This document shows, piece after piece, positions 1-7,744 of a DNA stretch of 29,102 bases; position 1 is the stretch's first letter; every line of letters begins with the position of its first letter. The translations under genes were made by a program, and so were the position numbers. The stretch covers positions 1 through 29,102 of the forward strand of contig CAZCEC010000076.1 of the NCBI GenBank assembly GCA_964497615.1, written 5' to 3'. The notes beneath the pieces were generated by a model. The model was not told where the DNA came from and did no database searches. It saw only the letters and a list, made by a program, of their open reading frames with translations. The DNA is from CAZCEC01 sp964497615. Its GTDB lineage: Bacteria; Chloroflexota; Anaerolineae; Anaerolineales; UBA6663.

Positions 1-1
1 C

Positions 2-418
2 AGCCCCCGCGAGTTGGTCAGCCGCGTCAAGGCCGTGCTGCGCCTCACTGAGGCCGCCGCGCCCGCCGAGAAGTCCCTGCTGGTCATCGACGACCGCCTG
101 AGCCTGAATTTCGACCGGCGCGAAGTGCTCGTCAACGGCCAGCCGGTCAAGCTCCGCCCCACCGAGTATCGCCTGCTCTACCACCTGGTCCAAAACGCCG
201 GCTGGGTTGTCCCCCACGACCAGTTGCTCGCCAAAGTCTGGGGCTACGAATACCGCGAGGAAACGCACTACCTGCGCCTGTACATCAACTATCTGCGCCA
301 GAAGCTGGAAGCGGACCCCGCCCACCCCCAATACATCCTCACCGAGCGCGGCGTCGGCTACCGCTTCGTGGACTTCCGCCGCGCCACCGCTGCCTCCTCC
401 CCCGCCGCCCCCGCCTGA
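2..418 (+). CDS. OmpR/PhoB-type response regulator, C-terminal part (5' truncated)
   Basis: The open frame runs in from the window edge. The first residues (S-P-R-E-L-V-S-R-V-K-A-V-L-R) match the last helix of a CheY-like receiver domain, so most of the receiver lies outside. After a short linker comes a complete winged-helix effector domain: the conserved block L-R-P-T-E-Y-R-L-L-Y-H-L, then the recognition segment ending L-R-L-Y-I-N-Y-L-R-Q-K-L-E, then the wing R-G-V-G-Y-R-F. Proteins of this family bind direct-repeat operators after phosphorylation by a sensor kinase. The Ala/Pro-rich tail after the wing is short and unstructured. No kinase gene is visible downstream, so the partner is unknown. 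A TTG at 14 lies in frame but would cut the receiver, so it is not the true start. Confidence 0.93.
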   Translation, partial: SPRELVSRVKAVLRLTEAAAPAEKSLLVIDDRLSLNFDRREVLVNGQPVKLRPTEYRLLYHLVQNAGWVVPHDQLLAKVWGYEYREETHYLRLYINYLRQKLEADPAHPQYILTERGVGYRFVDFRRATAASSPAAPA

Positions 419-613
419 CCGCCCTCGTCACGCCCCCCCGCCTCCTCCACCCCGCCGCGTCCTGGCCGCCAGCCTTCGACCTCCGCCCCCGGCCGAACGT
501 CCTCGTCGCGTCCCCGCCCCGCCTGCCCCCATACTTTCGTGGGTTGCGGGGTCCCTCGTCGCCCTCTAATACTCCTCTTACGTCCCTCCATCACTCCTCA
601 TATGCACCCTGCC
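419..613. other. C-rich intergenic stretch, no gene seen
   Basis: About 195 bases, extremely C-rich on the plus strand. All three plus frames stay open only because of composition (Pro/Arg/Ala runs). I see no credible gene or terminator here. It ends at the putative -10 box of the small heat-shock gene. Confidence 0.6.
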
Positions 614-619
614 TATAGT
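614..619 (+). promoter_or_regulatory. Putative -10 box (TATAGT) for the small heat-shock gene
   Basis: TATAGT lies about 50 bases before the hsp20 start, giving a leader of roughly 43 nt. No good -35 match and no CIRCE-type inverted repeat was found. A weak call based on the hexamer and position only. Confidence 0.35.
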
Positions 620-669
620 ACGGACAGACAAACCAATTGCGACGCACATCGCCAAAGGAGGACCGAATA

Positions 670-1119
670 ATGAACAACATCACCCGTTGGGACCCCGCTC
701 GTGAGTTTGTCAGCCTGCGTGAGGCCATGAATCGCCTGTTCGAGGACTCCGTCGTCGGCGGCTATGCCCAGCAGCGCGACGGCCAGCCGGGCGAACTGCG
801 CCTCCCCATCGAGGCCTACGTCACCGACCACGAGATCGTGGTCCGCGCCGCCGTCCCCGGCCTCAAGCCCGAAGAGGTCGAGATCACCATCGAAGGCGAC
901 GCCCTGACCGTGCGCGGCGAGTTCCCGCGCCCCATCGACAACGTCAACTATCTCTTCACCGAGCGCCCGTGGGGCCGCTTCAGCCGCACCCTGCAGCTCA
1001 ACGTCCCCGTTGAGGCGGAGAAGGCCGAGGCCGTCTTCGAGAATGGCCTGCTCACCCTCACCCTGCCCAAGGCTGAGGCCGTGCGCCCCAAGGTCATCCC
1101 CATCAAGGCCAAGAGCTAA
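670..1119 (+). CDS. hsp20: Small heat-shock protein, Hsp20/alpha-crystallin family
   Basis: A 149-residue ATP-independent holdase chaperone that would bind unfolding proteins in the cytoplasm. The N-terminus (W-D-P-A-R-E-F-V-S-L-R-E-A-M-N-R-L-F-E) is the typical bacterial Hsp20 arm. The alpha-crystallin domain follows (about residues 45-138), with V-P-G-L-K-P-E-E-V-E-I and the C-terminal signature F-E-N-G-L-L-T-L-T-L-P-K. The C-terminal I-P-I motif that docks neighbouring dimers is present (V-I-P-I-K). The ATG at 670 is chosen because a perfect AAAGGAGG lies 8 nt upstream (654-661). This strong Shine-Dalgarno contrasts with many other genes in the window. Length is normal. A hairpin without a T-tract follows at 1140-1172. 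Confidence 0.96.
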   Translation: MNNITRWDPAREFVSLREAMNRLFEDSVVGGYAQQRDGQPGELRLPIEAYVTDHEIVVRAAVPGLKPEEVEITIEGDALTVRGEFPRPIDNVNYLFTERPWGRFSRTLQLNVPVEAEKAEAVFENGLLTLTLPKAEAVRPKVIPIKAKS

Positions 1120-1139
1120 TCCGCGCCGCCAATTGAACA

Positions 1140-1172
1140 GCGGCCCGGGCATTGAACACATGCTCGGGCCGC
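1140..1172 (+). terminator. Hairpin after hsp20 (terminator-like, no T-tract)
   Basis: A 13-bp stem (GCGGCCCGGGCAT paired with ATGCTCGGGCCGC, one G-T pair) closes a 7-nt loop. It starts 20 bases after the hsp20 stop. The bases after it are C/T mixed and not a T run, so intrinsic termination is only possible, not clear. Confidence 0.5.
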
Positions 1173-1257
1173 CACTCTCCCTCTCCTCCGGCCTGCTCTC
1201 TCCAGGCCGGGCGCTTTCATTCATCGAGCCCCATCCCCCCTTATCCCCGCCCTCTCC

Positions 1258-1375
1258 CTTCCGCCTCCCGCCGGCTGCCTTCTGCTCTCCTCCACCGGCA
1301 CAACTCCCCCAACTGCGCCATCCACCGACCAGCCTCCGACCGCAACGTCCGGCCTCCGACTTCCGACTTCTGAAG
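1258..1375. repeat. Word-like degenerate short repeats between hsp20 and the peptidase gene
   Basis: The stretch is built of short related words: CTTCCGCCTCCCGCC, GCCTTCTGCTC, then CCTCCGACC, GGCCTCCGACTTCCGACTT. Words of the same kind recur at about 5943-5980 and 16620-16670. No gene is supported here on either strand. Confidence 0.6.
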
Positions 1376-1382
1376 TCCGCTC

Positions 1383-3494
1383 TTAGCTCCCTGTCCCCCG
1401 TCGTCGGTCGTCCGTCGTTCGTCGTCGTGACCTCACCCCACAATGCCGATCAAACCACGCCGTCATCCGGTTTAGCCTATCCACCCGGTGCAGCGGCTCG
1501 CCCGCCCGCGACATCTCGTGCCCCTCGCGCGGATAGCGGATCAGCGTCACCTCCCGCCCCAGCCGCTTCAGCGCCGCGTACAATTGCTCCGCCTCCGACA
1601 CCGGGCAGCGGTAGTCCTGGTCCTGGTGCTCGATCACCAGCGGCGTCTTGATGTTGCGCACATACGCCAGCGGCGACTGCTGCCACGCCCGCGCGATATC
1701 GTCGAACGGGTACATATCGAACTCGCGCTCGATGAGCTGCGGCACGTCCGTCGTCCCGAAGAACGACAGCAGGCTGTACAGCCCGCGCTGCGCCCACGCG
1801 CATGCGAAGCGGTGATCGTGCCCCACAATCCAGGCCGTCATGTACCCGGCATAGCTCCCGCCCGTCACCGCCAGCCGCTTCGGGTCCACGAACCCCAGCC
1901 CCACCACGTGGTCCACCCCGGCCAGGATGTCGTGCATCACATGGTCGCCCCAGTCGTTGTGGATGGCCTCCGAGAATTCTTCGCCATACCCGTCCGCGCC
2001 GCGCGGGTTGCAGTAGAAGAGCGCATAGCCCCGCGCCGCGTGCACCTGCCATTCGATCCACATCCCCGGATGGCTCGGCCCCCACATCACGTGCGGCCCG
2101 CCGTGAATGTGCAGCACCAGCGGCACGCGCTGGCCGGCCCGGTATCCCACCGGCTTATACATCCACCCCTGAATCTCGCGCCCGTCCGGCGCGCGGTAGC
2201 GCACCTCTTCCGGCCGCGCCACTTCCACCGCCTCCAGCAGCTTCGCGTTGAAGTCCGTCAGCCGCGTCTCGCCCCGCCCGGCGCGCCCGGTGACGTACAG
2301 ATCGGCGGGCCGGTCCGGCGCCCACGCCGCAAACGCCAGCCGCCCCGCCGCATCCGCCGAAAAGCCGGTCACCATCCGGTCGCCCCCCGCCACGCGCCGC
2401 ACCCGCGGCTCGCCCTGGGCATTGGCGCGGTAGATGTTCGTCACGCCGCTGTCTTCCGCGTAGAAGTATAGGTGCTGGCTATCCGCCGCCCAGATCGGCG
2501 AATGAATCGCCCGGTCAAGCTCAAGGGTCAGGTCGCGCCCGCGCCCGCCCCGCGCCGGCAGCACCGCCAGCCGCCACAGCCGGCCCATCCCCCCGCCCTC
2601 CGGCCGCCGCAGCGCCGCGATCCACTTCCCATCCGGCGACATGCGCGGCGCCGAGTAATGAAACTCGTCCCGCGTCAGCCGCGTGACGGGCTGGCGCTTG
2701 CCCGTGGCCGCGATGCGCACCAGGTCGTGCCGCTCCCACGGCCGCCGCTGCGGGTCGCGCGCCTGCGTCGCCAGCAGGAAGCGCCCGTCCGGCGTCCAGC
2801 TCACCTCGTCAAAATCCACCTCGCCGTCCGTGCGGCGTTCGGCTTTGGGCTTGGCCGGGTCAGCGCCGCTGGCGTCCGGCGCAGCGGGCACCTCCATCAC
2901 ATACACATGCCGCCGCCGGTCGTCGAAATACTCCGTTCCCGTCCGGTAGGGGTGCCGCGTGATGACCCGCGGATCGGTCTTCTGCCGTTCGGCGTCCTCG
3001 TCGCGCTCGCGCTGGTGCCGGGCCTCCAGGCTGGTCGTCGGCGGGGCTGGCTCCTCCCCGCGATCCTCGCGCCGCCGCTCCTCCGCATTCGCCCGCGAGA
3101 TAAACGCCAGCCGCCGACCGTCCGGGCTCCACACCGGGCCTGTGGCCCCCTGCGCCCGCGCCGTCACCGCCCGCGCCTCGCCCCCTGCAAGGTCAATGAG
3201 GTGAATTTGCGGCTTATCCCCCCGCGCCGAGACGAACGCCAGCCGCTGGCCGTCCGGGCTCCAGCGCGGGCTCGTGTCCGATTTCGGACCAAAGGTGAAC
3301 TGCCGCACCCGCGCCGCGCGCCCACCCTCCAGCGTCGCCAGCCAGATGTGCCGCCGGTACTGGTTGCCCAGCCGGTCAACCGTCATCCGCACAAACGCGA
3401 TCTGTTTTCCATCCGGGCTGATCTGGGGGTCTTCAACGATCTTGAGGTCGTACAGGTCCTCGGCCTTGATCCCGCGCTTCTTAGCTGTGGGCAA
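1383..3494 (-). CDS. S9-family serine peptidase (prolyl oligopeptidase / acylaminoacyl-peptidase type)
   Basis: A 703-residue two-domain serine peptidase. Residues about 15-430 are a beta-propeller of TolB/PD40-type repeats (S-P-D-G-K-Q-I-A-F, W-S-P-D-G-Q-R-L-A-F, W-S-P-D-G-R-R-L-A-F). The C-terminal alpha/beta-hydrolase domain has the nucleophile motif G-G-S-Y-A-G (Ser about 547), the Asp in H-Q-D-Q-D-Y-R-C-P (about 627) and His in E-G-H-E (about 659). Such enzymes cleave short peptides, with the propeller acting as a size filter. No signal peptide is seen, so it is probably cytoplasmic. The start is TTG at 3494 with AGGAG 6 nt upstream. Oddity: the last 16 or so residues (R-S-R-R-R-T-T-D-D-R-R-R...) are encoded by CGTC-type intergenic repeat words and look like read-through into a repeat. 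Confidence 0.93.
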   Translation of the reverse strand: MPTAKKRGIKAEDLYDLKIVEDPQISPDGKQIAFVRMTVDRLGNQYRRHIWLATLEGGRAARVRQFTFGPKSDTSPRWSPDGQRLAFVSARGDKPQIHLIDLAGGEARAVTARAQGATGPVWSPDGRRLAFISRANAEERRREDRGEEPAPPTTSLEARHQRERDEDAERQKTDPRVITRHPYRTGTEYFDDRRRHVYVMEVPAAPDASGADPAKPKAERRTDGEVDFDEVSWTPDGRFLLATQARDPQRRPWERHDLVRIAATGKRQPVTRLTRDEFHYSAPRMSPDGKWIAALRRPEGGGMGRLWRLAVLPARGGRGRDLTLELDRAIHSPIWAADSQHLYFYAEDSGVTNIYRANAQGEPRVRRVAGGDRMVTGFSADAAGRLAFAAWAPDRPADLYVTGRAGRGETRLTDFNAKLLEAVEVARPEEVRYRAPDGREIQGWMYKPVGYRAGQRVPLVLHIHGGPHVMWGPSHPGMWIEWQVHAARGYALFYCNPRGADGYGEEFSEAIHNDWGDHVMHDILAGVDHVVGLGFVDPKRLAVTGGSYAGYMTAWIVGHDHRFACAWAQRGLYSLLSFFGTTDVPQLIEREFDMYPFDDIARAWQQSPLAYVRNIKTPLVIEHQDQDYRCPVSEAEQLYAALKRLGREVTLIRYPREGHEMSRAGEPLHRVDRLNRMTAWFDRHCGVRSRRRTTDDRRRGTGS
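1399..1426. repeat. CGTC-word repeat within the 3' end of the peptidase gene
   Basis: Plus strand reads GTCGTCGGTCGTCCGTCG followed by TTCGTCGTCG. The same word family recurs near 3519-3540, 5990-6016, 12308-12322 and 27748-27776. Here it lies inside the reading frame and encodes the basic C-terminal extension of the peptidase. Confidence 0.65.
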
Positions 3495-3518
3495 TGGTGT
3501 CTCCTATTCGCTCCCTGT

Positions 3519-3581
3519 CTGTCGTCGGCCGTCGGTCGCCCCTCGCACTCCCGAAGGAGCTTCATCCTTCATCCTTCATCC
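3519..3581. repeat. CGTC words followed by three TTCATCC heptamers
   Basis: CTGTCTGTCGTCGGCCGTCG and neighbours, then three exact head-to-tail TTCATCC copies at 3561-3581. The last heptamers overlap the 3' end of the DUF971 gene on the minus strand and supply its final residues (M-K-D-E-G) and its stop codon. Confidence 0.8.
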
Positions 3582-3926
3582 TTGCCTTCCGGCACTCCTC
3601 ACACGGGCACAATCCCCTCAAATATCCCCACGTATACATCCCCGTGTGGTGCCCGTCTTCCCACTCCGGCTGGATGGCGTAGTTCCCCACCGGCACGATG
3701 CGCGTGATCTTGTAGCTCTTCACCGGCGACAGGGGAATCAGGTCCATCACGCTCGCGTCTGGCGGCCCGCCCATGTTCTCGTGCCCGCCCCGGCACTCCA
3801 CGCACGGGCACGCCTCCCGCAGCCCCNNNNNNNNNNCATCAGCGGATACTCGCTCACATGCCCATCATCCCACGGCACCACCAGCACCCCCCGCCCCCGG
3901 TCGAGTTTGATCGCCGTGGGCCTCAT
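3562..3926 (-). CDS. DUF971 (gamma-butyrobetaine hydroxylase-like N-terminal) protein, broken by an assembly gap
   Basis: A small protein of the DUF971 family, found in Fe-S/scaffold-like proteins and at the N-terminus of gamma-butyrobetaine hydroxylase; its exact role is not established. Before the gap (3926-3837) it encodes P-W-D-D-G-H-V-S-E-Y-P-L-M. After the gap come G-L-R-E-A-C-P-C-V-E-C-R, then G-N-Y-A-I-Q-P-E-W-E-D-G-H-H-T-G-M-Y-T-W-G-Y-L-R, the family C-terminal signature. The two halves are in different frames across the ten Ns, so the run of Ns is not the true gap length. The family pattern suggests only 0-1 residues are missing. The ATG at 3926 overlaps the stop of the upstream SH3b gene (ATGA). 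The C-terminus is repeat-encoded. Confidence 0.82.
3827..3836. other. Assembly gap (10 Ns)
   Basis: Ten N bases inside the DUF971 gene. Joining the flanking coding frames requires a gap length of 2 modulo 3 (2, 5, 8...) or a 1-base overlap. Ten does not fit, so the value is a placeholder. Confidence 0.95.
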
Positions 3927-4453
3927 GGACCCTGCACCACCTGCAAGTAGTTCTGCACCGCCCACCCAAAGCGCGTGTTCGAGGCCGGGTCCACCAGGTA
4001 CCACCAGGTGAAATCGTTGGCATTCGTTGGCCCGGCCTGCACCTGGAACACCTCGTTCTCAATCGCCAAGTAGTTCACCGTACTCTCCAGGCTCGGCTCG
4101 GCCCGCAGGTTGAGGAATCCGGCGTCGCCCGTGCCCACCACCTGCACGTACGCCCCCACGCCCACCTCCCCTGGCGGCGGCGGCGGCGCCGTCACCGTCG
4201 CGTCCTCCGGCGGCACGGTCGGCGGCGACTGGATAGTCGCCGTCGCCACGATGGAGGTGGCTGGCGGCGGCTGCGTGATCACCACCGCCGTCGCCGTCGG
4301 CTGGAGCAGCCCCGCCGGCCGCGTCACAATCACCAGCGCCGCCAGCGCCATCGCCCCCACGATGAAGGCGGCCGCCACCAGCGCCAGCAGCCACCACGGG
4401 ATATAGCCCGCCGACTCGCGGGGAGAAACAGGCGGCAGCGATTGATAGCTCAT
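3923..4453 (-). CDS. Membrane-anchored SH3b-domain protein
   Basis: A 176-residue protein. Residues 1-17 are a short cytoplasmic arm. Residues about 18-43 are a single transmembrane segment (I-P-W-W-L-L-A-L-V-A-A-A-F-I-V-G...). A Thr/Pro/Ala-rich extracytoplasmic linker (about 50-100) follows. A bacterial SH3 (SH3b) domain follows from about 105, with G-F-L-N-L-R-A-E-P-S and, at the end, W-Y-L-V-D-P...F-G-W-A-V-Q-N-Y-L. SH3b domains typically bind cell-wall peptides or assist envelope-associated enzymes; the ligand here is unknown. The ATG overlaps the stop of the upstream phosphatase gene by 4 bp, and its own stop overlaps the DUF971 start, so the three are translated as a coupled unit. Confidence 0.85.
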   Translation of the reverse strand: MSYQSLPPVSPRESAGYIPWWLLALVAAAFIVGAMALAALVIVTRPAGLLQPTATAVVITQPPPATSIVATATIQSPPTVPPEDATVTAPPPPPGEVGVGAYVQVVGTGDAGFLNLRAEPSLESTVNYLAIENEVFQVQAGPTNANDFTWWYLVDPASNTRFGWAVQNYLQVVQGP

Positions 4454-5700
4454 CTAGGGCTGACTCCCTCGCAGCGCGCCACCAGCACCGTGATGTCGTC
4501 GAACGCGGCCGCTTCGCCGCGAAAATCAAACACATCCTCAAAGATCGCTGCGCACACCTGCGCCGCGCTCTCGCCCCGCCGCCGGTCCACCAGACCCACT
4601 AATCGCTCCACCCCATACGATTCCATGGCCTCGTTGACGGCATCCGGCACGCCGTCGGAATAGGTCACCAGCAGGTCCCCTGCGCCCAACTCCACCGTAC
4701 ACTCTTCCAGCACCAGCCCCGGCAGCATACCCAGGAAACGCCCCTCGGCGTTCAACTCTTCCGGCGGGCCGCCGCTGGCCCGGTACAGCAGCGGCATGTC
4801 TTGCCCGGCGCGCACGTAGCACAGCCGGCCGGTGGCGATGTTGAGCACCCCATAGAACACCGTCACAAACATGTCGTCGTTGGACGACACCTCCAGGATG
4901 CCGTTGTGCACCGCCAGCGCCACCTCGCCCGGCGACAGGCTCCGCCGCGCGTGTGCCAGGAACAGCGTCCGCGTTACCGCCATGATCAGGGCCGCATGCA
5001 CGCTCTTGTCGGAGACGTCCGCCATCAGCAGCCCCACGTGCTCGGCATCCAGCGCCAGCACGTCATACAAATCGCCGCCTACATGCCGCGCGGGCACGTT
5101 CCGCCCCGCGAACGCATAGCCGGGCGCGGGCGGGAAGTGCTCCGGCAGCAGGCTGCGCTGCACCTCGGCCGCGATCTCCAGCTCGCGCTCCATGCGCTCC
5201 TTGGCGACGATCTCCGCCTGCGCTTCCTTCAGCTCATCGTACGCTTTTTCTAGTTCGATATTCTTCTGTGAAAGCTCCGCGATGGCCGCCTTGTCCGCCG
5301 CCCGCAGGTTGGCGGTAATACGCCGGATCATGCCCAGGGCCATGTTCGGGCTGCCGCGCAAGAAGTCGTTGAACGTCTCCTCGCTGATCTCCAGCACCGT
5401 GGTATCGGCCACCGTGCGGGCGCTGGCGCTGCGCGGCTTGCTCTCAATCAGCGCCATCTCCCCAAAGAACTCGCCCGGCTGCCGCAGCGCCAGCAGCCGT
5501 TCCCCCACCGGCGCCAGCTTCTGCGTGATCGCTACCTGCCCGTCGGCCACAATATAGAAGACGTGCTCGGTCTCCCCTTCGCGGATGAGCACGTGCCCCC
5601 CCGGATAGGTCCGCACGTGCGCCACCTGGCACAGCGCGTCCAACTCCGTGGGCGAAATATCTTTGAACGCCTCCCGAATGACCGCCGCCGCGTCAACCAT
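4450..5700 (-). CDS. Cyclic-nucleotide-binding domain / SpoIIE-type PP2C phosphatase (RsbU-like)
   Basis: A 416-residue signalling protein. Residues about 10-130 are a cNMP-binding domain with an intact phosphate-binding cassette (F-G-E-M-A-L-I-E-S-K-P-R-S-A, Arg about 90). Residues 135-182 form a coiled coil. Residues 185-416 are a SpoIIE/PP2C phosphatase with the metal Asp residues in G-G-D-L-Y-D (210), A-D-V-S-D (228), Y-S-D-G (349) and D-D-I-T (401-402). Such proteins dephosphorylate anti-sigma-factor antagonists in partner-switching systems. No kinase or antagonist is in the window. The motif after Asp228 is D-V-S-D-K-S instead of the usual D-V-S-G-K-G. A TACGAT -10 box ends 7 nt before the ATG, suggesting a leaderless transcript that also covers the two overlapping genes downstream. 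Confidence 0.92.
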   Translation of the reverse strand: MVDAAAVIREAFKDISPTELDALCQVAHVRTYPGGHVLIREGETEHVFYIVADGQVAITQKLAPVGERLLALRQPGEFFGEMALIESKPRSASARTVADTTVLEISEETFNDFLRGSPNMALGMIRRITANLRAADKAAIAELSQKNIELEKAYDELKEAQAEIVAKERMERELEIAAEVQRSLLPEHFPPAPGYAFAGRNVPARHVGGDLYDVLALDAEHVGLLMADVSDKSVHAALIMAVTRTLFLAHARRSLSPGEVALAVHNGILEVSSNDDMFVTVFYGVLNIATGRLCYVRAGQDMPLLYRASGGPPEELNAEGRFLGMLPGLVLEECTVELGAGDLLVTYSDGVPDAVNEAMESYGVERLVGLVDRRRGESAAQVCAAIFEDVFDFRGEAAAFDDITVLVARCEGVSPR

Positions 5701-5707
5701 GCGCCTT

Positions 5708-5713
5708 ATCGTA
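5708..5713 (-). promoter_or_regulatory. -10 box (TACGAT) abutting the cNMP/PP2C start
   Basis: Read on the minus strand, TACGAT is separated from the ATG by 7 nt, so transcription would begin at or next to the start codon. A TTGTAT 16 nt upstream may serve as -35. It sits in the small inverted repeat CTGAT-ATACAA-ATCAG (5724-5739). Confidence 0.5.
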
Positions 5714-5759
5714 TCCCATTCGCTCTGATATACAAATCAGTGACCCCGCAATGCCCACC

Positions 5760-7742
5760 TTAGCCCGCCCGCTGCCCCTTCTTCGTCCCAGCGCGCTTAC
5801 CCGCAGTCCGCTTCGCCGCCTTCTTGGCCGCCCCCGCCCCCTTCGCGGCTGTCTTCTTCGCCGCGGGCTTCCGCGCCGTTTTCTGCGTTGCGCCGGCCTT
5901 CTTCGCAGCGGTCTTCGGTGCCCCAGACTTCCTCTTCGCCACCTTCTGCTTTCCGCCGTCTGCCTTCGGCTTGCCGCCCACCGCCTTCTTCGTCTTTCGT
6001 CCTTCGTCTTTCGTCCCCTCCGCTCGCCCCCTCAACCACTCCCGCAGCCGCTCCACCGGCCAAGTATTGATCACCCGCTCCGGCGTCGCCCACGCCCGCC
6101 GCGCAATCCCCACGCCAAAGTGCGCCAGGTCGAAGTTCCCAGGCTGGTGCGCGTCGGTGTTGATCGCCAGCAGACAGCCCAGCTCCAGCGCCCGCTGAGC
6201 GTACACGTCGTCCAGGTCCAGCCGCGACGGGTGCGCGTTGATCTCCAGCGCCACCCCCGCCTGGGCCGCCGCCTGCAGCACCGCCTCCATGTCCAGGTCC
6301 GCGCCGTCGCGGTCGGGTAATAACCGCCCGGTCGGGTGCCCAATGATGTCCACGTGCCGGCTCTCAATCGCCCGCAGCATCCGCGCCGTCACCTGCTCGC
6401 GCGGCTGGCGCAGGGTCGTGTGCAGCGACGCCACGACGACGTCCAACTCGGCCAGCACATCATCGTCATAGTCCAGCCGCCCGTCCGCCCGGATTTCCAC
6501 CTCGCTCCCCTGGAGCAGCGTGAAGCCCGCCCCCATCGCCTTCTGCGCCTTGTCAATTTCCTTGCGCTGCGCCCGCAGCCGCTCCGGCGTCAGCCCGCCC
6601 GTCACCCCCAGGCTCTGCGAGTGATCGGTGATTGCCAGGCACACCAGCCCGCGCTCGCGCGCCGCCTGCGCCATCTCCAGGATGCTCACTGCCCCGTCGC
6701 TCCAGGTGCTGTGCGCGTGCAGGTCGCTCCGCAGATCGTCCAACGCCACCAGGCGGGGCAGCTTGCCCTTCGCCGCCGCCTCGATCTCGCCCCGGTCCTC
6801 GCGCAGTTCCGGTGGGACGAAGTCCAGCCCCAGCCGCCCATACACCTCGGCCTCGGTGGCGCACAGGATTTCCTCGCCGTTCTCGCGCGTCAGCGCGTGC
6901 TCGCTCAGCGACAGCCCCGGCTTCAGCGCCAGCTCGCGCAGCTTGACGTTATGGTCCTTGCTCCCGGTGAAGTATTGCAGCAGGGTGCCAAAACGCGCCT
7001 TCGGCAGCACCCGCACATCCGCCTGCACCCCGTTGGCAAATTCCACCGATGACTTGGTGGGCCCCTTGCCCAGCACCCGCGCCACGCTCGGCTGCGCGCA
7101 GAACACCTCCATGATCGGCCCCGCCTCGTCCGCCGCCACCAGGAAGTCCAGGTCCCCAATCGTGGACCGCCGCCGCCGCAGGCTGCCTGCTGCCTCGGCA
7201 TGCTCCACCCCCGGCAGTCCCCGCAGCAGCTTCAGCACCTCCTGCGCCAGATTCCACGCCTGCCCCAGCGGCCGCCGCCCCGTCGCCCGCCGCGCCAGCG
7301 ACTCGATCCCGGCCAGGATTTTCGCCTCCGACTTTTCGCCCATCCCCGGCAAGCCCCGCAGCTTGCCCGCCCGCGCCGCCGCCTCCAGGGCCGGCACCGT
7401 CGTGATCCCTAGTTCTTTCCAGAACAGCGCCGCCTTCTTCGGCCCCAAGTCCGGCACCGCCATCACCTCAATCAGCCCCGCCGGGATCTCGGCCTTGAGC
7501 TTCTCATAGAACCCCAACTTGCCGGTCTCCAGCAGTTCCCCAATCTTGTCGGCGATGGCCTCGCCCACGCCGGGGATCTGGCGCAGCGCCCCTTCCTTCC
7601 ACACCGCCGCCAACTCGCGGTTGTGCTCCCGCAGCGTCTCCGCCGCCCGCCGGTAGGCGATGATCTTGAACTTGTTCTCGCCCTTGATCTCCAGCAGGTC
7701 GCCGATGTCGGCGAACACCTTGGCGATTTCCTGATTGTTCAT
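5760..7742 (-). CDS. polX: DNA polymerase/3'-5' exonuclease PolX with a histone-H1-like C-terminal tail
   Basis: A 660-residue family-X polymerase for gap filling in base excision repair. Residues about 1-150 contain the 8-kDa and helix-hairpin-helix regions (I-P-G-V-G-E-A-I-A, L-P-G-M-G-E-K). The nucleotidyltransferase core has G-S at 186-187, catalytic D197/D199 (G-D-L-D-F) and D242. The PHP exonuclease domain (about 335-570) keeps all nine metal ligands: H342, H344, D349, H374, E415, H441, H469, D530, H532. The normal family length (about 570-575) is reached at residue 575. The last 85 residues are extra: a repeat-word-encoded linker, then a Lys/Ala-rich tail (A-A-K-K-A-G, A-K-K-A-A-K-R). 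The ATG at 7742 lies 2 nt after the CAP gene stop, so the two are coupled. Confidence 0.94.
   Translation of the reverse strand: MNNQEIAKVFADIGDLLEIKGENKFKIIAYRRAAETLREHNRELAAVWKEGALRQIPGVGEAIADKIGELLETGKLGFYEKLKAEIPAGLIEVMAVPDLGPKKAALFWKELGITTVPALEAAARAGKLRGLPGMGEKSEAKILAGIESLARRATGRRPLGQAWNLAQEVLKLLRGLPGVEHAEAAGSLRRRRSTIGDLDFLVAADEAGPIMEVFCAQPSVARVLGKGPTKSSVEFANGVQADVRVLPKARFGTLLQYFTGSKDHNVKLRELALKPGLSLSEHALTRENGEEILCATEAEVYGRLGLDFVPPELREDRGEIEAAAKGKLPRLVALDDLRSDLHAHSTWSDGAVSILEMAQAARERGLVCLAITDHSQSLGVTGGLTPERLRAQRKEIDKAQKAMGAGFTLLQGSEVEIRADGRLDYDDDVLAELDVVVASLHTTLRQPREQVTARMLRAIESRHVDIIGHPTGRLLPDRDGADLDMEAVLQAAAQAGVALEINAHPSRLDLDDVYAQRALELGCLLAINTDAHQPGNFDLAHFGVGIARRAWATPERVINTWPVERLREWLRGRAEGTKDEGRKTKKAVGGKPKADGGKQKVAKRKSGAPKTAAKKAGATQKTARKPAAKKTAAKGAGAAKKAAKRTAGKRAGTKKGQRAG
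5928..6017. repeat. Intergenic-type repeat words inside the polX reading frame
   Basis: On the minus strand this stretch reads as GACGAAAGACGAAGGACG-type words, then GGCAGACGGCGGAAAGCAG-type words. These are the same families seen in true intergenic regions near 27748 and 16620. It encodes residues about 576-605, which join the PHP domain to the Lys/Ala-rich tail. Confidence 0.7.
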
Positions 7743-7744
7743 GG

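Noticed and set aside
613..1443. Long minus-strand open frame over hsp20 (276 codons)
   Set aside because: Antisense to a clear Hsp20 gene; composition-driven Gly/Glu/Ala-rich translation with no domain.
2472..3707. Plus-strand 411-codon open frame opposite the S9 peptidase
   Set aside because: Arg/Pro/His-rich shadow of the peptidase frame; no motif, and it crosses the intergenic repeats.
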